Notes: a model not told the origin generated them from the sequence alone. A stretch of DNA of 17,526 bases from Ruminococcus sp. (GCA_022510985.1 JAFLSL010000001.1:1-17526); one strand, 5' to 3'. Shown: positions 5,668 to 12,848, counted from the stretch's first letter. Program-made: numbers and translations.

Positions 5668-6923
5668 CGGCTTTAGAAAAAATTCATTCGCTTGACGCCT
5701 TCGGTTCGCGACCGGGGCTTGACAGAATAAAAAGATTTCTACAGATAATCGGCAACCCTCAGGACGATTTAAAATTTGTCCATGTTGCGGGTACAAACGG
5801 AAAAGGCTCAACCTGTGCTCTTTTAAGCTCAGTTTTGTGTAGTGCGGGTTATAAGACAGGACTTTTCATCTCGCCTTATATCGTCGATTTTCGTGAGCGA
5901 ATTCAGATTAACGGCGAAATGGTTTCACAGGAAATTTTAGACGATGCGGTTGAAAAAACATTTCCGATAATCGAAAATCTTCGCGATGAAGGATGCATTA
6001 TTACAGAGTTCGAGTATGTTATGGCTCTCGAATTTTATATCCATAAAAACGCGGGCTGTGACGTTGTTGTTCTCGAAACCGGACTTGGCGGACTTCTCGA
6101 CTGCACCAATGTTATAAAACCGCCTCTGTGCTCTGTGATTACGAAAATCGGGCTTGACCACACCGCGGTTTTAGGTGACACGATTGAGGAAATTACCCTG
6201 CAAAAATGCGGAATTATAAAGAACGGCTCGGTTGCCGTAGCGTCCGTGCAATGCGAAAAAGCGATGAAAATTATCGAGGAAAACTGTCGGGATAAAAATG
6301 TTCCGCTTGTTAAAAGCGAGAGTGTCGAGCTTAAAATTATTGAGCAGAGCATTACCCACACGAAGTTTATTTATAACGGACTTGAACTCACTTTGCCATT
6401 TGTCGGGGAACATCAGCTTGAAAACGCAAAATCTGCACTTTGTGCGATTGAGGTTATAAAAAAACATTTCGATATTACGCCCGAGAGTATTCAGAACGGC
6501 TTTAAAAATGCGGTAAACCCCGCGAGGTTTGAGCTGTTATCGGAGAATCCGATGATTATTCTCGATGGTGCCCACAATCCCGACGGCATAACGGCTCTGA
6601 AAAAAGCTGTCGAAAAATATAACACAAAAAAGAGTGCTGTTCTAATTCTCGGTATGCTCGCCGATAAGGACAGCAAAAGCTCGATAAAGATTTTAGAGGG
6701 TACGTTTGATACGGTTTATACCGTTCCTGTAAACAATCCCCGGGCACTTAATTCGAGGGAACTTTCGGAGAGATGTAAGCCTTATTTTAATGAGGTTAGA
6801 GCCTTTGATGATGTGAACTCAGCACTAAAATCCGCACGTGAAATTGCCCTGAAAAACGACAGTCTGCTTGTTGTTGCAGGTTCTCTTTACCTTGCGTGTG
6901 AAATTCGCCCGAAAATAAAATAG
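5664..6923 (+). CDS. folC: Bifunctional dihydrofolate synthase / folylpolyglutamate synthase
   Basis: This 419-aa ATP-dependent ligase of the Mur ligase superfamily adds glutamate to dihydropteroate and/or folates. The P-loop is GTNGKGST (residues 43-50). FISPYIVDFRERIQING is the folate/omega-loop region, LETGLGGLLDCTNV the metal-binding block, and ILDGAHNPDG the linker to the C-terminal glutamate ligase domain. Length is normal. The start ATG overlaps the rsmI stop by four bases, so it is translated with rsmI. Whether this protein has both activities or only FPGS activity cannot be told from the sequence. No folP or folK neighbour is seen. A terminator-like hairpin follows 28 bases after the stop and also lies in the leader of spoIIAA. 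Confidence 0.95.
   Translation: MTALEKIHSLDAFGSRPGLDRIKRFLQIIGNPQDDLKFVHVAGTNGKGSTCALLSSVLCSAGYKTGLFISPYIVDFRERIQINGEMVSQEILDDAVEKTFPIIENLRDEGCIITEFEYVMALEFYIHKNAGCDVVVLETGLGGLLDCTNVIKPPLCSVITKIGLDHTAVLGDTIEEITLQKCGIIKNGSVAVASVQCEKAMKIIEENCRDKNVPLVKSESVELKIIEQSITHTKFIYNGLELTLPFVGEHQLENAKSALCAIEVIKKHFDITPESIQNGFKNAVNPARFELLSENPMIILDGAHNPDGITALKKAVEKYNTKKSAVLILGMLADKDSKSSIKILEGTFDTVYTVPVNNPRALNSRELSERCKPYFNEVRAFDDVNSALKSAREIALKNDSLLVVAGSLYLACEIRPKIK
6892..6921 (+). promoter_or_regulatory. Candidate promoter for the spoIIA operon inside the end of folC
   Basis: TTGCGT (6892-6897) and TAAAAT (6916-6921) are separated by 18 bases, overlapping the last codons of folC. In Bacillus the spoIIA operon uses sigma-H and Spo0A; I cannot find a convincing sigma-H promoter or Spo0A box here. 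If this candidate is right, the hairpin at 6951-6980 is transcribed in the leader. Confidence 0.25.
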
Positions 6924-6950
6924 CAGAAAACATTTAACGACATATTTTTC

Positions 6951-6988
6951 AGCCTGTATCAATTATTATTGGTACAGGCTATTTTTTT
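6951..6988 (+). terminator. Strong hairpin plus T-run directly before spoIIAA (terminator or attenuator)
   Basis: AGCCTGTATCAAT (6951-6963) pairs with ATTGGTACAGGCT (6968-6980): 13 pairs including one G-U, loop TATT. ATTTTTTT follows. It is a textbook intrinsic terminator for folC. The spoIIAA ribosome binding site AGGAGA begins immediately after the T-run, so no spoIIA promoter fits downstream of it. Confidence 0.85.
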
Positions 6989-7000
6989 AGGAGAACTAAT

Positions 7001-7300
7001 ATGATACAAACTGATTATAAAAACGATGTGCTGACGGTTTACCTGAACGGAGAAATCGACCATAATCGTGCCGCAAATATTCGCACCACAATCGACAGCC
7101 GAATAAATTCCCTGCGGCCACGCCGCCTTGAGCTTGATTTTTCGAAGGTCAGTTTTATGGACAGCTCGGGGATAGGACTTATTATGGGGCGTTACCGTGC
7201 GGTCGGACTTGTCGGCGGAGAGCTGAAAATTACCAACATACCTGAAAATCTGTCTCGTATAATCGAGCTGAGCGGTGTAACTTCATTGGGGGTGTTATAA
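7001..7300 (+). CDS. spoIIAA: Anti-sigma-F factor antagonist SpoIIAA
   Basis: This 99-aa STAS-domain protein is the partner-switch component that, when unphosphorylated, binds SpoIIAB and frees sigma-F in the forespore. The phosphorylation loop FMDSSGIGL is intact, with S56 the likely phosphoserine corresponding to Bacillus Ser58. The strand LELDFSKVSF before it and the VTVYLNGEIDHNRA-like N-terminal block are typical STAS features. The length is about 15 residues shorter than Bacillus SpoIIAA. AGGAGA lies about 7 bases before the ATG. The stop is directly followed by the spoIIAB ATG with no gap. The phosphatase SpoIIE, needed to dephosphorylate it, is not in the window. Confidence 0.95.
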   Translation: MIQTDYKNDVLTVYLNGEIDHNRAANIRTTIDSRINSLRPRRLELDFSKVSFMDSSGIGLIMGRYRAVGLVGGELKITNIPENLSRIIELSGVTSLGVL

Positions 7301-7735
7301 ATGAATGTAATAAATGAAATGCACCTGAAATTTCCGAGCAAAAGCATTAACGAGAGCTTTGCGAGAAGTACGGTTTCTGCATTTGTTATGGAGCTTGACC
7401 CGACAATTTCGGAACTTGCCGATATAAAAACCGCTGTCAGCGAGGCAGTAACGAACTGTATCGTCCACGGTTATCGCCGTGAAATCGGAACGGTTTACAT
7501 AGATGCAAAGATTACCGAGGATAAGCTTGTTATAATAAAAATCCGCGATAAAGGCGTTGGCATAGAGGATGTAGAGCTTGCTATGCAGCCGCTGTTTACA
7601 AGTGCAAAGGATGAGGAACGTGCAGGACTTGGGTTTGCAGTTATGCAAAGCTTTATGGACAGCGTAAAGGTGCGTTCTGTACCAGAAAAGGGGACAAGCG
7701 TGACCCTTATGAAAAAGATAGTACCGCTTAGATGA
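7301..7735 (+). CDS. spoIIAB: Anti-sigma-F factor / serine kinase SpoIIAB
   Basis: This 144-aa GHKL-fold protein serves as anti-sigma factor and as kinase of SpoIIAA. The N box [12 protein letters not shown] (E48 and N52 catalytic and metal-binding), the G1 box IRDKGVGI and the ATP-lid/G2 region [15 protein letters not shown] are all present. The segment AMQPLFTS before the lid is characteristic of SpoIIAB rather than of RsbW-type kinases. Length is normal. The gene begins immediately after the spoIIAA stop and overlaps sigF by four bases (ATGA), so the three proteins are made together, as expected for a stoichiometric partner-switch system. Confidence 0.97.
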   Translation: MNVINEMHLKFPSKSINESFARSTVSAFVMELDPTISELADIKTAVSEAVTNCIVHGYRREIGTVYIDAKITEDKLVIIKIRDKGVGIEDVELAMQPLFTSAKDEERAGLGFAVMQSFMDSVKVRSVPEKGTSVTLMKKIVPLR

Positions 7736-8391
7736 ACGAGCGAGATAAGGTAGTTGAAAATAATTTAGCTCTTGTGCACGCGTGTTGCAAGCGTTTCAAA
7801 AACCGCGGCATTGAATATGACGAGCTTTTTTCCGCCGGATGCGTAGGGCTTGTAAAGGCGGTTAATAAATTTAATCCCGATTTAAATCTCCGACTTTCTA
7901 CTTACGCCGTGCCCGTAATTCTCGGCGAAATAAAGCGTCTGTTCAGAGACGGCGGAACAGTTAAGGTCAGCCGAAGCCTAAAGGAGCTATCGTTGAAAAT
8001 TAACAGGGAAACTCAGGCTTTTCAGGACGAGTTTGGGCGAAGCCCCACGGTTTTAGAGCTTTCAAAACGGCTTTCCGTGGACGAGGATAAAATAGCCGAT
8101 GCAATTAACTCCGCACGCTATCCTATTTCACTTACTAACAGCTATGAGGACGACGAAAATCGACAGATTGACCTGCCAACTGATGATATAATGGACAAGC
8201 TGACCGAAAGGCTGGCACTTTCAGAGGTTATTAATCTTTTGAGCTTTGACGATAAAAAGATAATTGAACTTCGTTATTTTAAATACCGTACCCAAAGCGA
8301 AACCGCAAAGGTTTTAAATATGACGCAGGTTCAGGTCAGCCGACGTGAGAAAAAAATACTCACATTTATGAGAGAAAAGCTCTCTGTTTAA
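7732..8391 (+). CDS. sigF: RNA polymerase forespore sigma factor sigma-F
   Basis: This 219-aa sigma-70 family factor directs early forespore transcription. Region 2 is clear: [20 protein letters not shown] (2.2), then [19 protein letters not shown] (2.3-2.4). The block [13 protein letters not shown] following region 2.4 is typical of sigma-F and sigma-G. Region 3 covers roughly residues 85-130 ([16 protein letters not shown]). Region 4 ends with the helix-turn-helix [20 protein letters not shown]. The protein is somewhat shorter than the Bacillus version (about 255 aa), mainly through a shorter N-terminus. The assignment to sigma-F rather than sigma-G rests mainly on its place as third gene after spoIIAA-spoIIAB. 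In Bacillus spoVA can follow; here a terminator does. Confidence 0.95.
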   Translation: MNERDKVVENNLALVHACCKRFKNRGIEYDELFSAGCVGLVKAVNKFNPDLNLRLSTYAVPVILGEIKRLFRDGGTVKVSRSLKELSLKINRETQAFQDEFGRSPTVLELSKRLSVDEDKIADAINSARYPISLTNSYEDDENRQIDLPTDDIMDKLTERLALSEVINLLSFDDKKIIELRYFKYRTQSETAKVLNMTQVQVSRREKKILTFMREKLSV

Positions 8392-8427
8392 TTTATCCAT
8401 AATCTGCCTTTCATAAAATCTCCAAAC

Positions 8428-8465
8428 AAAAGGACTGTATCGTGAGTGATACAGTCCTTTTGATA
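8428..8465. terminator. Bidirectional terminator between sigF and metA
   Basis: AAAAGGACTGTATC (8428-8441) pairs perfectly with GATACAGTCCTTTT (8448-8461) around the loop GTGAGT. The U-runs are short on both strands (TTTTGATATTT rightward, TTTTGTTT leftward), but the 14-bp stem between two convergent genes makes a shared terminator likely. Confidence 0.85.
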
Positions 8466-8466
8466 T

Positions 8467-9396
8467 TTATTCATAAAGCTTTTTCAAATCTTCCAGATCG
8501 TACGGAGTTTGCTGATATACGTAATAGTTAAGCCAGTTTGAAAATAACAGCGACGCATAGCTACGCCAGGTCATAAGCGGAGTTTGGCTCGGGTCGTCGT
8601 CGGGAAAATAGTTTTCGGGAATATTTGTATCAAGTCCTTTGTTAATATCCCTGAAATACTCTCGTGCAAGTGTATCGCGGTCGTATTCTGCGTGACCGAG
8701 AACGTAGAACTCACGTCCGTTTTTATTGCAGACTATTGAAACGCCCGCCTCATCGCCTTTTGCAAGAATTTCGAGTTTATCTTGACTTGTGATGTCTTCC
8801 TCCTCAACGCCCGTGTATCGCGAATGAGGTATCACAAAGGTGTCATCATAACCCCGAAGCAGTGGGTGAAGAGGATTTAAAATCTCATGCTCAAAAACAC
8901 CCGAAAGCTTTTCCTCGAATTCAAACTTTCTAACGCCGTAGCGGTAATAAAGTCCCGCCTGAGCACCCCAGCAGATGTGAAATGTTGAGTAGACGTTTTT
9001 CTTTGCCCAATCCATAATTTCACAAAGCTCATCCCAGTAGTCAACTTCCTCAAAATCCATAAGCTCAACAGGGGCACCCGTGATAATCATACCGTCAAAA
9101 CGCTGACCCTTAACTTCGTCAAAGGTTTTGTAGAAGGTTGTGAGATGTCTGCGTGAGGTGTTTTTTGATTTGTGAGTTGCCATCTGTAAAAGCTCGATAT
9201 CCACCTGAAGCGGACTGTTTCCGAGAAGTCTCATAAGCTGAGTTTCGGTTTCGATTTTAGTCGGCATAAGATTAAGGATAATAATCTTCAACGGACGAAT
9301 ATCCTGTGCCATAGCTCTTTCTTCGGACATAACAAAAATGTTTTCGCCCTCAAGAATTTTTATAGCAGGAAGATTACTTTGTACTTTAATTGGCAT
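8467..9396 (-). CDS. metA: Homoserine O-acetyltransferase, MetA family
   Basis: This 309-aa enzyme of the glutamine-amidotransferase-like MetA family activates homoserine for methionine synthesis. The nucleophile is C142 in FHICWGAQ, and H235 and E237 in GHAEYD complete the catalytic residues at exactly the numbers known from E. coli MetA. The acyl-CoA specificity residue is E111 (TGAPVE). In Bacillus-type enzymes Glu at this site selects acetyl-CoA, whereas Gly (TGAPLG) gives the succinyl-CoA enzyme of E. coli. I therefore call it an acetyltransferase despite the traditional gene name. It lies 21 bases downstream of proS on the same strand with no terminator between, so it is probably cotranscribed. 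GGTGAT precedes the start. No SAM riboswitch or S-box is visible. Confidence 0.95.
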   Translation of the reverse strand: MPIKVQSNLPAIKILEGENIFVMSEERAMAQDIRPLKIIILNLMPTKIETETQLMRLLGNSPLQVDIELLQMATHKSKNTSRRHLTTFYKTFDEVKGQRFDGMIITGAPVELMDFEEVDYWDELCEIMDWAKKNVYSTFHICWGAQAGLYYRYGVRKFEFEEKLSGVFEHEILNPLHPLLRGYDDTFVIPHSRYTGVEEEDITSQDKLEILAKGDEAGVSIVCNKNGREFYVLGHAEYDRDTLAREYFRDINKGLDTNIPENYFPDDDPSQTPLMTWRSYASLLFSNWLNYYVYQQTPYDLEDLKKLYE

Positions 9397-9417
9397 AAAA
9401 TCACCATAGAATTCAGA

Positions 9418-10857
9418 TTAATACTGCTTGCCCCAATATACCATATGCTTTGCGGGCTTTTGGCAGCATACGCAGGTATCGGCAAGTTGCTCTTCCTCAA
9501 AAGGAATACAACGGCTCTTTACTCCGCCCGTAACTTCCTTTAATTTGTCCTCGCATTCGCTGTCGCCGCACCACATTGCCTTGATAAATCCGCCCTGCTC
9601 TTTTCCAAGCTCAACAAACTCATCGAATGATGTCGCAACGTGGGTTTTCTCCTGCATATTTTTAAGTGCTTTTTCGTACATATCGTTGTGAATTTGCTCT
9701 AGGGTTTGTGCGATTTTTTCCTCAAGATTTTCAAGAGGGGTGAAAATCTTTTCGCGGGTATCTCTGCGTACGATTACGCACTGGTTATTTTCAATATCCT
9801 TAGGACCGATTTCAACTCTGACAGGAACACCCTTCATTTCGTACTCGGCAAACTTCCAACCGGGAGCGTGGTCGCTGCTGTCAAGCTTAACTCGAAACTG
9901 TTTTTGAAGTCTTTCTTTAAGCTCGTCCGCTTTTTCTAAAACGCCTTCCTTGTGTTGTGCGATAGGAATGATAGCAACCTGAATCGGGCTTACCTTCGGC
10001 GGAAGAATAAGTCCGTCGTCGTCGCCGTGTACCATAATAATCGCACCTATCATTCTTGTTGAAACGCCCCAGGAGGTTTGATGCGGATAATGGAGCTTGT
10101 TATCTCTGCCCTGGAATTTAATATCGAAGTTCTTCGAAAAACCGTCGCCGAAGTAGTGCGAGGTTCCGCCCTGAAGTGCAACGCCGTTGTGCATCATCGG
10201 CTCGATTGTATATGTAGCCTCAGCTCCCGCAAATTTCTCTTTTTCGGTCTTTTGACCTACAACTGCGGGGATTGCGAGGGTATCGCGGTAGAAATCTTCG
10301 TAAACCTTGAGCATACGGAGAGTTTCTTCCTTAGCCTCCTCGGCGGTTTCGTGCATTGTGTGGCCTTCCTGCCATAAAAACTCGGAATTTCGAAGGAAAG
10401 GTCTTGTTGTCTTTTCCCATCTTACAACCGAGCACCATTGGTTATAGAGCTTCGGCAAATCGCGGTAGGTTTCGATAACCTTTTTATAATGCTCGCAGAA
10501 TAAGGTTTCTGAGGTAGGGCGAACACAAAGACGCTCGGTAAGCTTTTCCTGACCGCCTACTGTAACCCACGCACACTCGGGAGCAAATCCCTCAACGTGG
10601 TCCTTTTCCTTCTGAAGAAGGCTTTCGGGAATAAACATCGGCATGTAAACGTTTTCAACGCCTGTTTCCTTAAAACGCTTATCCATATCAGCCTGAATAT
10701 TTTCCCAAATCGCATAGCCGTACGGACGGAACACCATACATCCCTTAACGCTTGAATAGTCTACAAGCTCTGCTTTCTTTACAATATCTGTATACCATTT
10801 TGCAAAATCTTCGTCACGGCTTGTAATAGCCTCGACCATTTTCTTATTATTAGCCAT
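9418..10857 (-). CDS. proS: Prolyl-tRNA synthetase, type 3 (archaeal/eukaryote-like)
   Basis: This 479-aa class II aminoacyl-tRNA synthetase charges tRNA-Pro. The N-terminal [20 protein letters not shown] block, the motif 2 region ([20 protein letters not shown]) and motif 3 near residues 260-285 place it in the short ProS group without an editing insertion domain. An anticodon-binding domain follows (about 290-390). The C-terminal zinc-type domain carries CGDSEC and CVCC, and the protein ends in Tyr (WGKQY), a hallmark of type 3 enzymes. Length is typical for this group, versus about 570 for type 1. GGAGGAAAG lies just before the ATG and a strong promoter is 41-69 bases upstream. The short leader has no room for a T-box. 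Confidence 0.97.
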   Translation of the reverse strand: MANNKKMVEAITSRDEDFAKWYTDIVKKAELVDYSSVKGCMVFRPYGYAIWENIQADMDKRFKETGVENVYMPMFIPESLLQKEKDHVEGFAPECAWVTVGGQEKLTERLCVRPTSETLFCEHYKKVIETYRDLPKLYNQWCSVVRWEKTTRPFLRNSEFLWQEGHTMHETAEEAKEETLRMLKVYEDFYRDTLAIPAVVGQKTEKEKFAGAEATYTIEPMMHNGVALQGGTSHYFGDGFSKNFDIKFQGRDNKLHYPHQTSWGVSTRMIGAIIMVHGDDDGLILPPKVSPIQVAIIPIAQHKEGVLEKADELKERLQKQFRVKLDSSDHAPGWKFAEYEMKGVPVRVEIGPKDIENNQCVIVRRDTREKIFTPLENLEEKIAQTLEQIHNDMYEKALKNMQEKTHVATSFDEFVELGKEQGGFIKAMWCGDSECEDKLKEVTGGVKSRCIPFEEEQLADTCVCCQKPAKHMVYWGKQY

Positions 10858-10897
10858 ACTTTCCTCCGTATAACAATTCTACATCAATAACATTCCT

Positions 10898-10926
10898 ATT
10901 ATACATAAAAGCTGCGGATTTTTCAA
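10898..10926 (-). promoter_or_regulatory. Promoter of proS-metA
   Basis: On the minus strand TTGAAA (10921-10926) and a perfect TATAAT (10898-10903) are separated by exactly 17 bases. The transcript would start near 10891, leaving a ~33-base leader with GGAGGAAAG. No operator-like dyad is evident. Confidence 0.85.
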
Positions 10927-10960
10927 GCAATTTGCCCCTGAATTTGATTTAATCTTAAAT

Positions 10961-10992
10961 AAAAAGAAAAAAGCAGGGGACTAAGCCCCTGC
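10961..10992 (-). terminator. Terminator of acpP
   Basis: GCAGGGG (10973-10979) pairs with CCCCTGC (10986-10992) around a 6-nt loop. Read leftward the stem is followed by TTTTTTCTTTTTATTT, a strong U-tract. It begins about 20 bases after the acpP stop, separating acpP from proS. Confidence 0.92.
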
Positions 10993-11012
10993 AAAATTAA
11001 CAAAATTAAAAA

Positions 11013-11240
11013 TTATGAGTTAGCCTCAATGTAGTTTACAAGAGCACCAACAGTCTTGATGTTCTCAATTTCATCGTCGGGAACTTCAATCTCAAACTCA
11101 TCCTCGATAGACATAAGAAGGTCTACAACGTCAAGAGAATCTGCACCTAAATCGTCCTGAAGATCTGTTGCTTCTGTAATCTTATCTTCTTCAACGTCGA
11201 ACTGCTCAGCTAAAATAGACTTAACCTTTTCTAATACCAT
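11013..11240 (-). CDS. acpP: Acyl carrier protein
   Basis: This 75-aa acidic four-helix protein carries growing acyl chains in type II fatty acid synthesis. The phosphopantetheine attachment motif is DLGADSLDVVDL with S35 as the modified serine, and the recognition helix that follows (MSIEDEFEIEVPDDE) is standard. Length is typical. AGGAGGATAATAAA precedes the ATG. It is a single-gene unit with its own promoter and terminator, separate from fabF, fabD or plsX, which often flank acpP in Firmicutes; none of these is in the window. Its upstream region is unusually symmetric and shares DNA with the rightward promoter of aroE, suggesting control by a dimeric regulator. Confidence 0.97.
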   Translation of the reverse strand: MVLEKVKSILAEQFDVEEDKITEATDLQDDLGADSLDVVDLLMSIEDEFEIEVPDDEIENIKTVGALVNYIEANS

Positions 11241-11282
11241 TTTATTATCCTCCTAAAATAATTTTCTTAGCACACCGACCTA

Positions 11283-11311
11283 TAGACAAAGTGGTGTTTT
11301 TTTGCTACAAT
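11283..11311 (+). promoter_or_regulatory. Rightward promoter for aroE-aroK
   Basis: TAGACA (11283-11288) and TACAAT (11306-11311) are separated by 17 bases. The predicted start near 11318 gives a ~124-base leader to the aroE ATG. It faces the acpP promoter head-on, and its -35 region carries the same 11-mer (GACAAAGTGGT) as the opposing -35 region. Activity is inferred from sequence only. Confidence 0.5.
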
Positions 11312-11371
11312 GGTCTAAGTTAACAACTCAGTTGTTACTAGACTATATTATTAGTAAATTACCACTTTGTC
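11285..11371. repeat. Symmetric operator-like region: 11-bp outer arms and a central palindrome
   Basis: GACAAAGTGGT (11285-11295) is repeated in perfect inverted orientation as ACCACTTTGTC (11361-11371). In the centre TAACAACT (11321-11328) and AGTTGTTA (11330-11337) form a perfect 8-bp dyad with a one-base centre, flanked by GTCTA (11313-11317) and TAGAC (11339-11343). Outer arms, central dyad and both promoters share a centre at 11328-11329. The central dyad has the size of a dimeric repressor site of the MarR or TetR type; no regulator is identified. Confidence 0.75.
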
Positions 11372-11373
11372 AA
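11345..11373 (-). promoter_or_regulatory. Leftward promoter of acpP
   Basis: On the minus strand a consensus TTGACA (11368-11373) and TAATAT (11345-11350) are separated by exactly 17 bases. The predicted start near 11338 falls at the edge of the central palindrome, so a bound repressor would block initiation. The leader is about 100 bases and begins with the palindrome, which could also fold in the RNA. Confidence 0.8.
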
Positions 11374-11441
11374 TAATTATTTCAAAAATTTTACTTTTTT
11401 TAAGTTTGTTCAACTTATATTATGCTTTCGGAGGTAGAGTT

Positions 11442-12281
11442 ATGTCTAAAAAATATGCTGTTATCGGGCATCCTATCGGTCATACTATGTCGCCTTTTAT
11501 CCACAAAAGACTTTTTGAGCTTTACGGAATAGATGCCGAGTACGGGGTTTTGGATATTAATCCCGTGAATTTGGAGCGAGATTATAACGAGATATTAAAA
11601 AGTCTCGATGGCTATAATATAACTATTCCTCATAAGCAGGCGATAATTCCGTTTTTAGATGGTATTGATTCTAAGGCAAAAATGTACGGAAGTGTAAATA
11701 CGGTTAGTAATAATGATGGATTTTCAAAGGGCTATACAACCGACCCCGACGGCTTTTTAAAGGCACTCGAGTACGCAAAAATTCCGATTGACGGACGTGT
11801 GGTTATCCTCGGCTGCGGCGGAGTTGCCCGCACAATGGCGTACGAGGTTCTTTTAAAAGGTGTTCCTTTTGAGTTCGCTATAAGAGCAGAGGATAAAGAA
11901 ATGGCTGAAAAGCTGATTTCTGAAATTAACCAAACGCTTGATAATCCTAAGGTAAGCTATATCACAATCCCCGAGCTTTCGGGCGATATTAATACGCTTA
12001 TAAACGCAACGCCTATAGGAATGTCGCCGAATACCGACTCTCAGCCGATAAGTGATATTCAGCTGAAAAAGTGTGCAAACGTATTCGACGCGATTTACAA
12101 TCCGCTTGAAACAAAGCTCATTAAAAACGCTAAGAAAAACGGAAGTAATGCAGAGGGCGGAATGTCGATGCTTGTTTGGCAGGCTGTAGTTTCTCACTAT
12201 CACTGGGACAAAAGCACATACGATGCAGGCGATATTGAGAAGCTCTGCATTGATGCGGCAAAGGAGCTTATGAGCCGATGA
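11442..12281 (+). CDS. aroE: Shikimate dehydrogenase
   Basis: This 279-aa NADP(H)-type enzyme reduces 3-dehydroshikimate to shikimate. Substrate-site residues are visible: S17 in the HTMSP block, K65 in NITIPHK (catalytic), N86 in GSVNTV and D101 in the TTDPDGF block. The usual form of that last block is NTDGxGF, so this one carries a Thr and a Pro. The nucleotide-binding glycine loop is LGCGGVART (about residues 126-134). The C-terminal GGMSMLVWQA block closes the substrate site. The open frame extends 25 codons upstream to 11367, but the start at 11442 is right because GGAGGTAG lies just before it and the protein then begins with the usual first strand KYAVIGHPIGH. The end overlaps aroK by four bases (ATGA). 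Confidence 0.95.
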   Translation: MSKKYAVIGHPIGHTMSPFIHKRLFELYGIDAEYGVLDINPVNLERDYNEILKSLDGYNITIPHKQAIIPFLDGIDSKAKMYGSVNTVSNNDGFSKGYTTDPDGFLKALEYAKIPIDGRVVILGCGGVARTMAYEVLLKGVPFEFAIRAEDKEMAEKLISEINQTLDNPKVSYITIPELSGDINTLINATPIGMSPNTDSQPISDIQLKKCANVFDAIYNPLETKLIKNAKKNGSNAEGGMSMLVWQAVVSHYHWDKSTYDAGDIEKLCIDAAKELMSR

Positions 12282-12778
12282 AAAATATTATTCTATGCGG
12301 TTTTATGGGTTGCGGAAAAAGCACAATAGGAAAAATTCTTTCAAATAAAACCAAAATGCCGTTTATTGATATGGATAAATATATCGAGAAAAAAACGGGT
12401 ATGACGGTAAGCGGAATTTTTGAGAAGTACGGCGAGGGAAAATTTCGCGAAATTGAGAGCGAGGTTTGCCTTGAGCTTTCAGAAAAAAGCGATTTAATTA
12501 TTGCCGCAGGCGGCGGAACGCTGACATTTCAAAAAAATATTGACGTTCTTAAAAGAACGGGCAGAATTGTTTTTATTGACGTTAAGTACGAAATGCTTTG
12601 CAAAAGATTAAAGCACGATAAAAAAAGACCGCTGTTGCAGGTTGAAAACCGTAACGAAAAAATAAAAGAGCTTTTAAAGGCGAGAACACCGATTTATAAA
12701 AGTGCGGCATCGATTTATGTTGACGGAAATTTCAGCTCGGGATATGTGGCAGATATAATTCTCGGCATACTTAACTAA
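12278..12778 (+). CDS. aroK: Shikimate kinase
   Basis: This 166-aa P-loop kinase phosphorylates shikimate at the 3-hydroxyl. Walker A is GFMGCGKST (residues 8-16). The shikimate-binding aspartates follow in FIDMDKYIE, with the arginine in FREIESE. AAGGGT is the glycine-rich Walker B-side loop, and KRPLL is in the lid region. Length is typical. The start overlaps the aroE stop by four bases, so aroE and aroK form one translational pair. No clear terminator follows; the next promoter starts three bases after the stop codon, and its palindrome may weakly terminate this transcript. Confidence 0.97.
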   Translation: MKNIILCGFMGCGKSTIGKILSNKTKMPFIDMDKYIEKKTGMTVSGIFEKYGEGKFREIESEVCLELSEKSDLIIAAGGGTLTFQKNIDVLKRTGRIVFIDVKYEMLCKRLKHDKKRPLLQVENRNEKIKELLKARTPIYKSAASIYVDGNFSSGYVADIILGILN

Positions 12779-12780
12779 GC

Positions 12781-12809
12781 TTGACATTAGCACTTTAAAG
12801 TGCTAATAT
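12781..12809 (+). promoter_or_regulatory. aroF promoter with a 22-bp perfect palindrome filling the spacer
   Basis: TTGACA (12781-12786) and TAATAT (12804-12809) are separated by exactly 17 bases. Positions 12786-12807 form a perfect 22-bp palindrome with core half-sites TTAGCACT and AGTGCTAA separated by TTAA. It touches both hexamers, the ideal place for a repressor. The half-sites resemble those of CIRCE (TTAGCACTC-N9-GAGTGCTAA, bound by HrcA), but the 4-base spacing differs. As RNA from aroK the same sequence could form a weak terminator. Confidence 0.85.
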
Positions 12810-12848
12810 ATTTTTGAATATTGTAATATTTTAAAGGGATGATTTGAA

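Noticed and set aside
5353..5811. A 152-codon minus-strand open frame across the rsmI-folC junction.
   Set aside because: It is antisense to two conserved genes and has low-complexity Phe/Leu-rich composition typical of a reverse-strand shadow.
6876..6908. A sigma-H-type promoter for spoIIA near AGG (6878-6880) followed by TGAAAT.
   Set aside because: Both boxes match poorly and the spacing is too long; a Spo0A box was not found either.
9428..10377. Several open frames on the plus strand opposite proS.
   Set aside because: They lie antisense to a well-conserved synthetase gene, lack ribosome binding sites and show no recognisable protein features; they are shadow frames.
10858..10926. T-box riboswitch before proS, as often found before aminoacyl-tRNA synthetase genes in Firmicutes.
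   Set aside because: The predicted leader is only about 33 bases and contains no T-box sequence or terminator hairpin.
11367..11441. A 25-codon N-terminal extension of aroE rich in Ile, Leu and Phe, resembling a signal peptide or membrane anchor.
   Set aside because: A clear ribosome binding site (GGAGGTAG) precedes the internal ATG at 11442, where the standard first strand of shikimate dehydrogenase begins. The extension overlaps the acpP -35 box and has no ribosome binding site of its own.
12786..12807. A true CIRCE element (HrcA operator).
   Set aside because: The half-sites match but the spacing is 4 instead of 9 bases and the gene is not a heat-shock gene; it is reported as a CIRCE-like palindrome instead.
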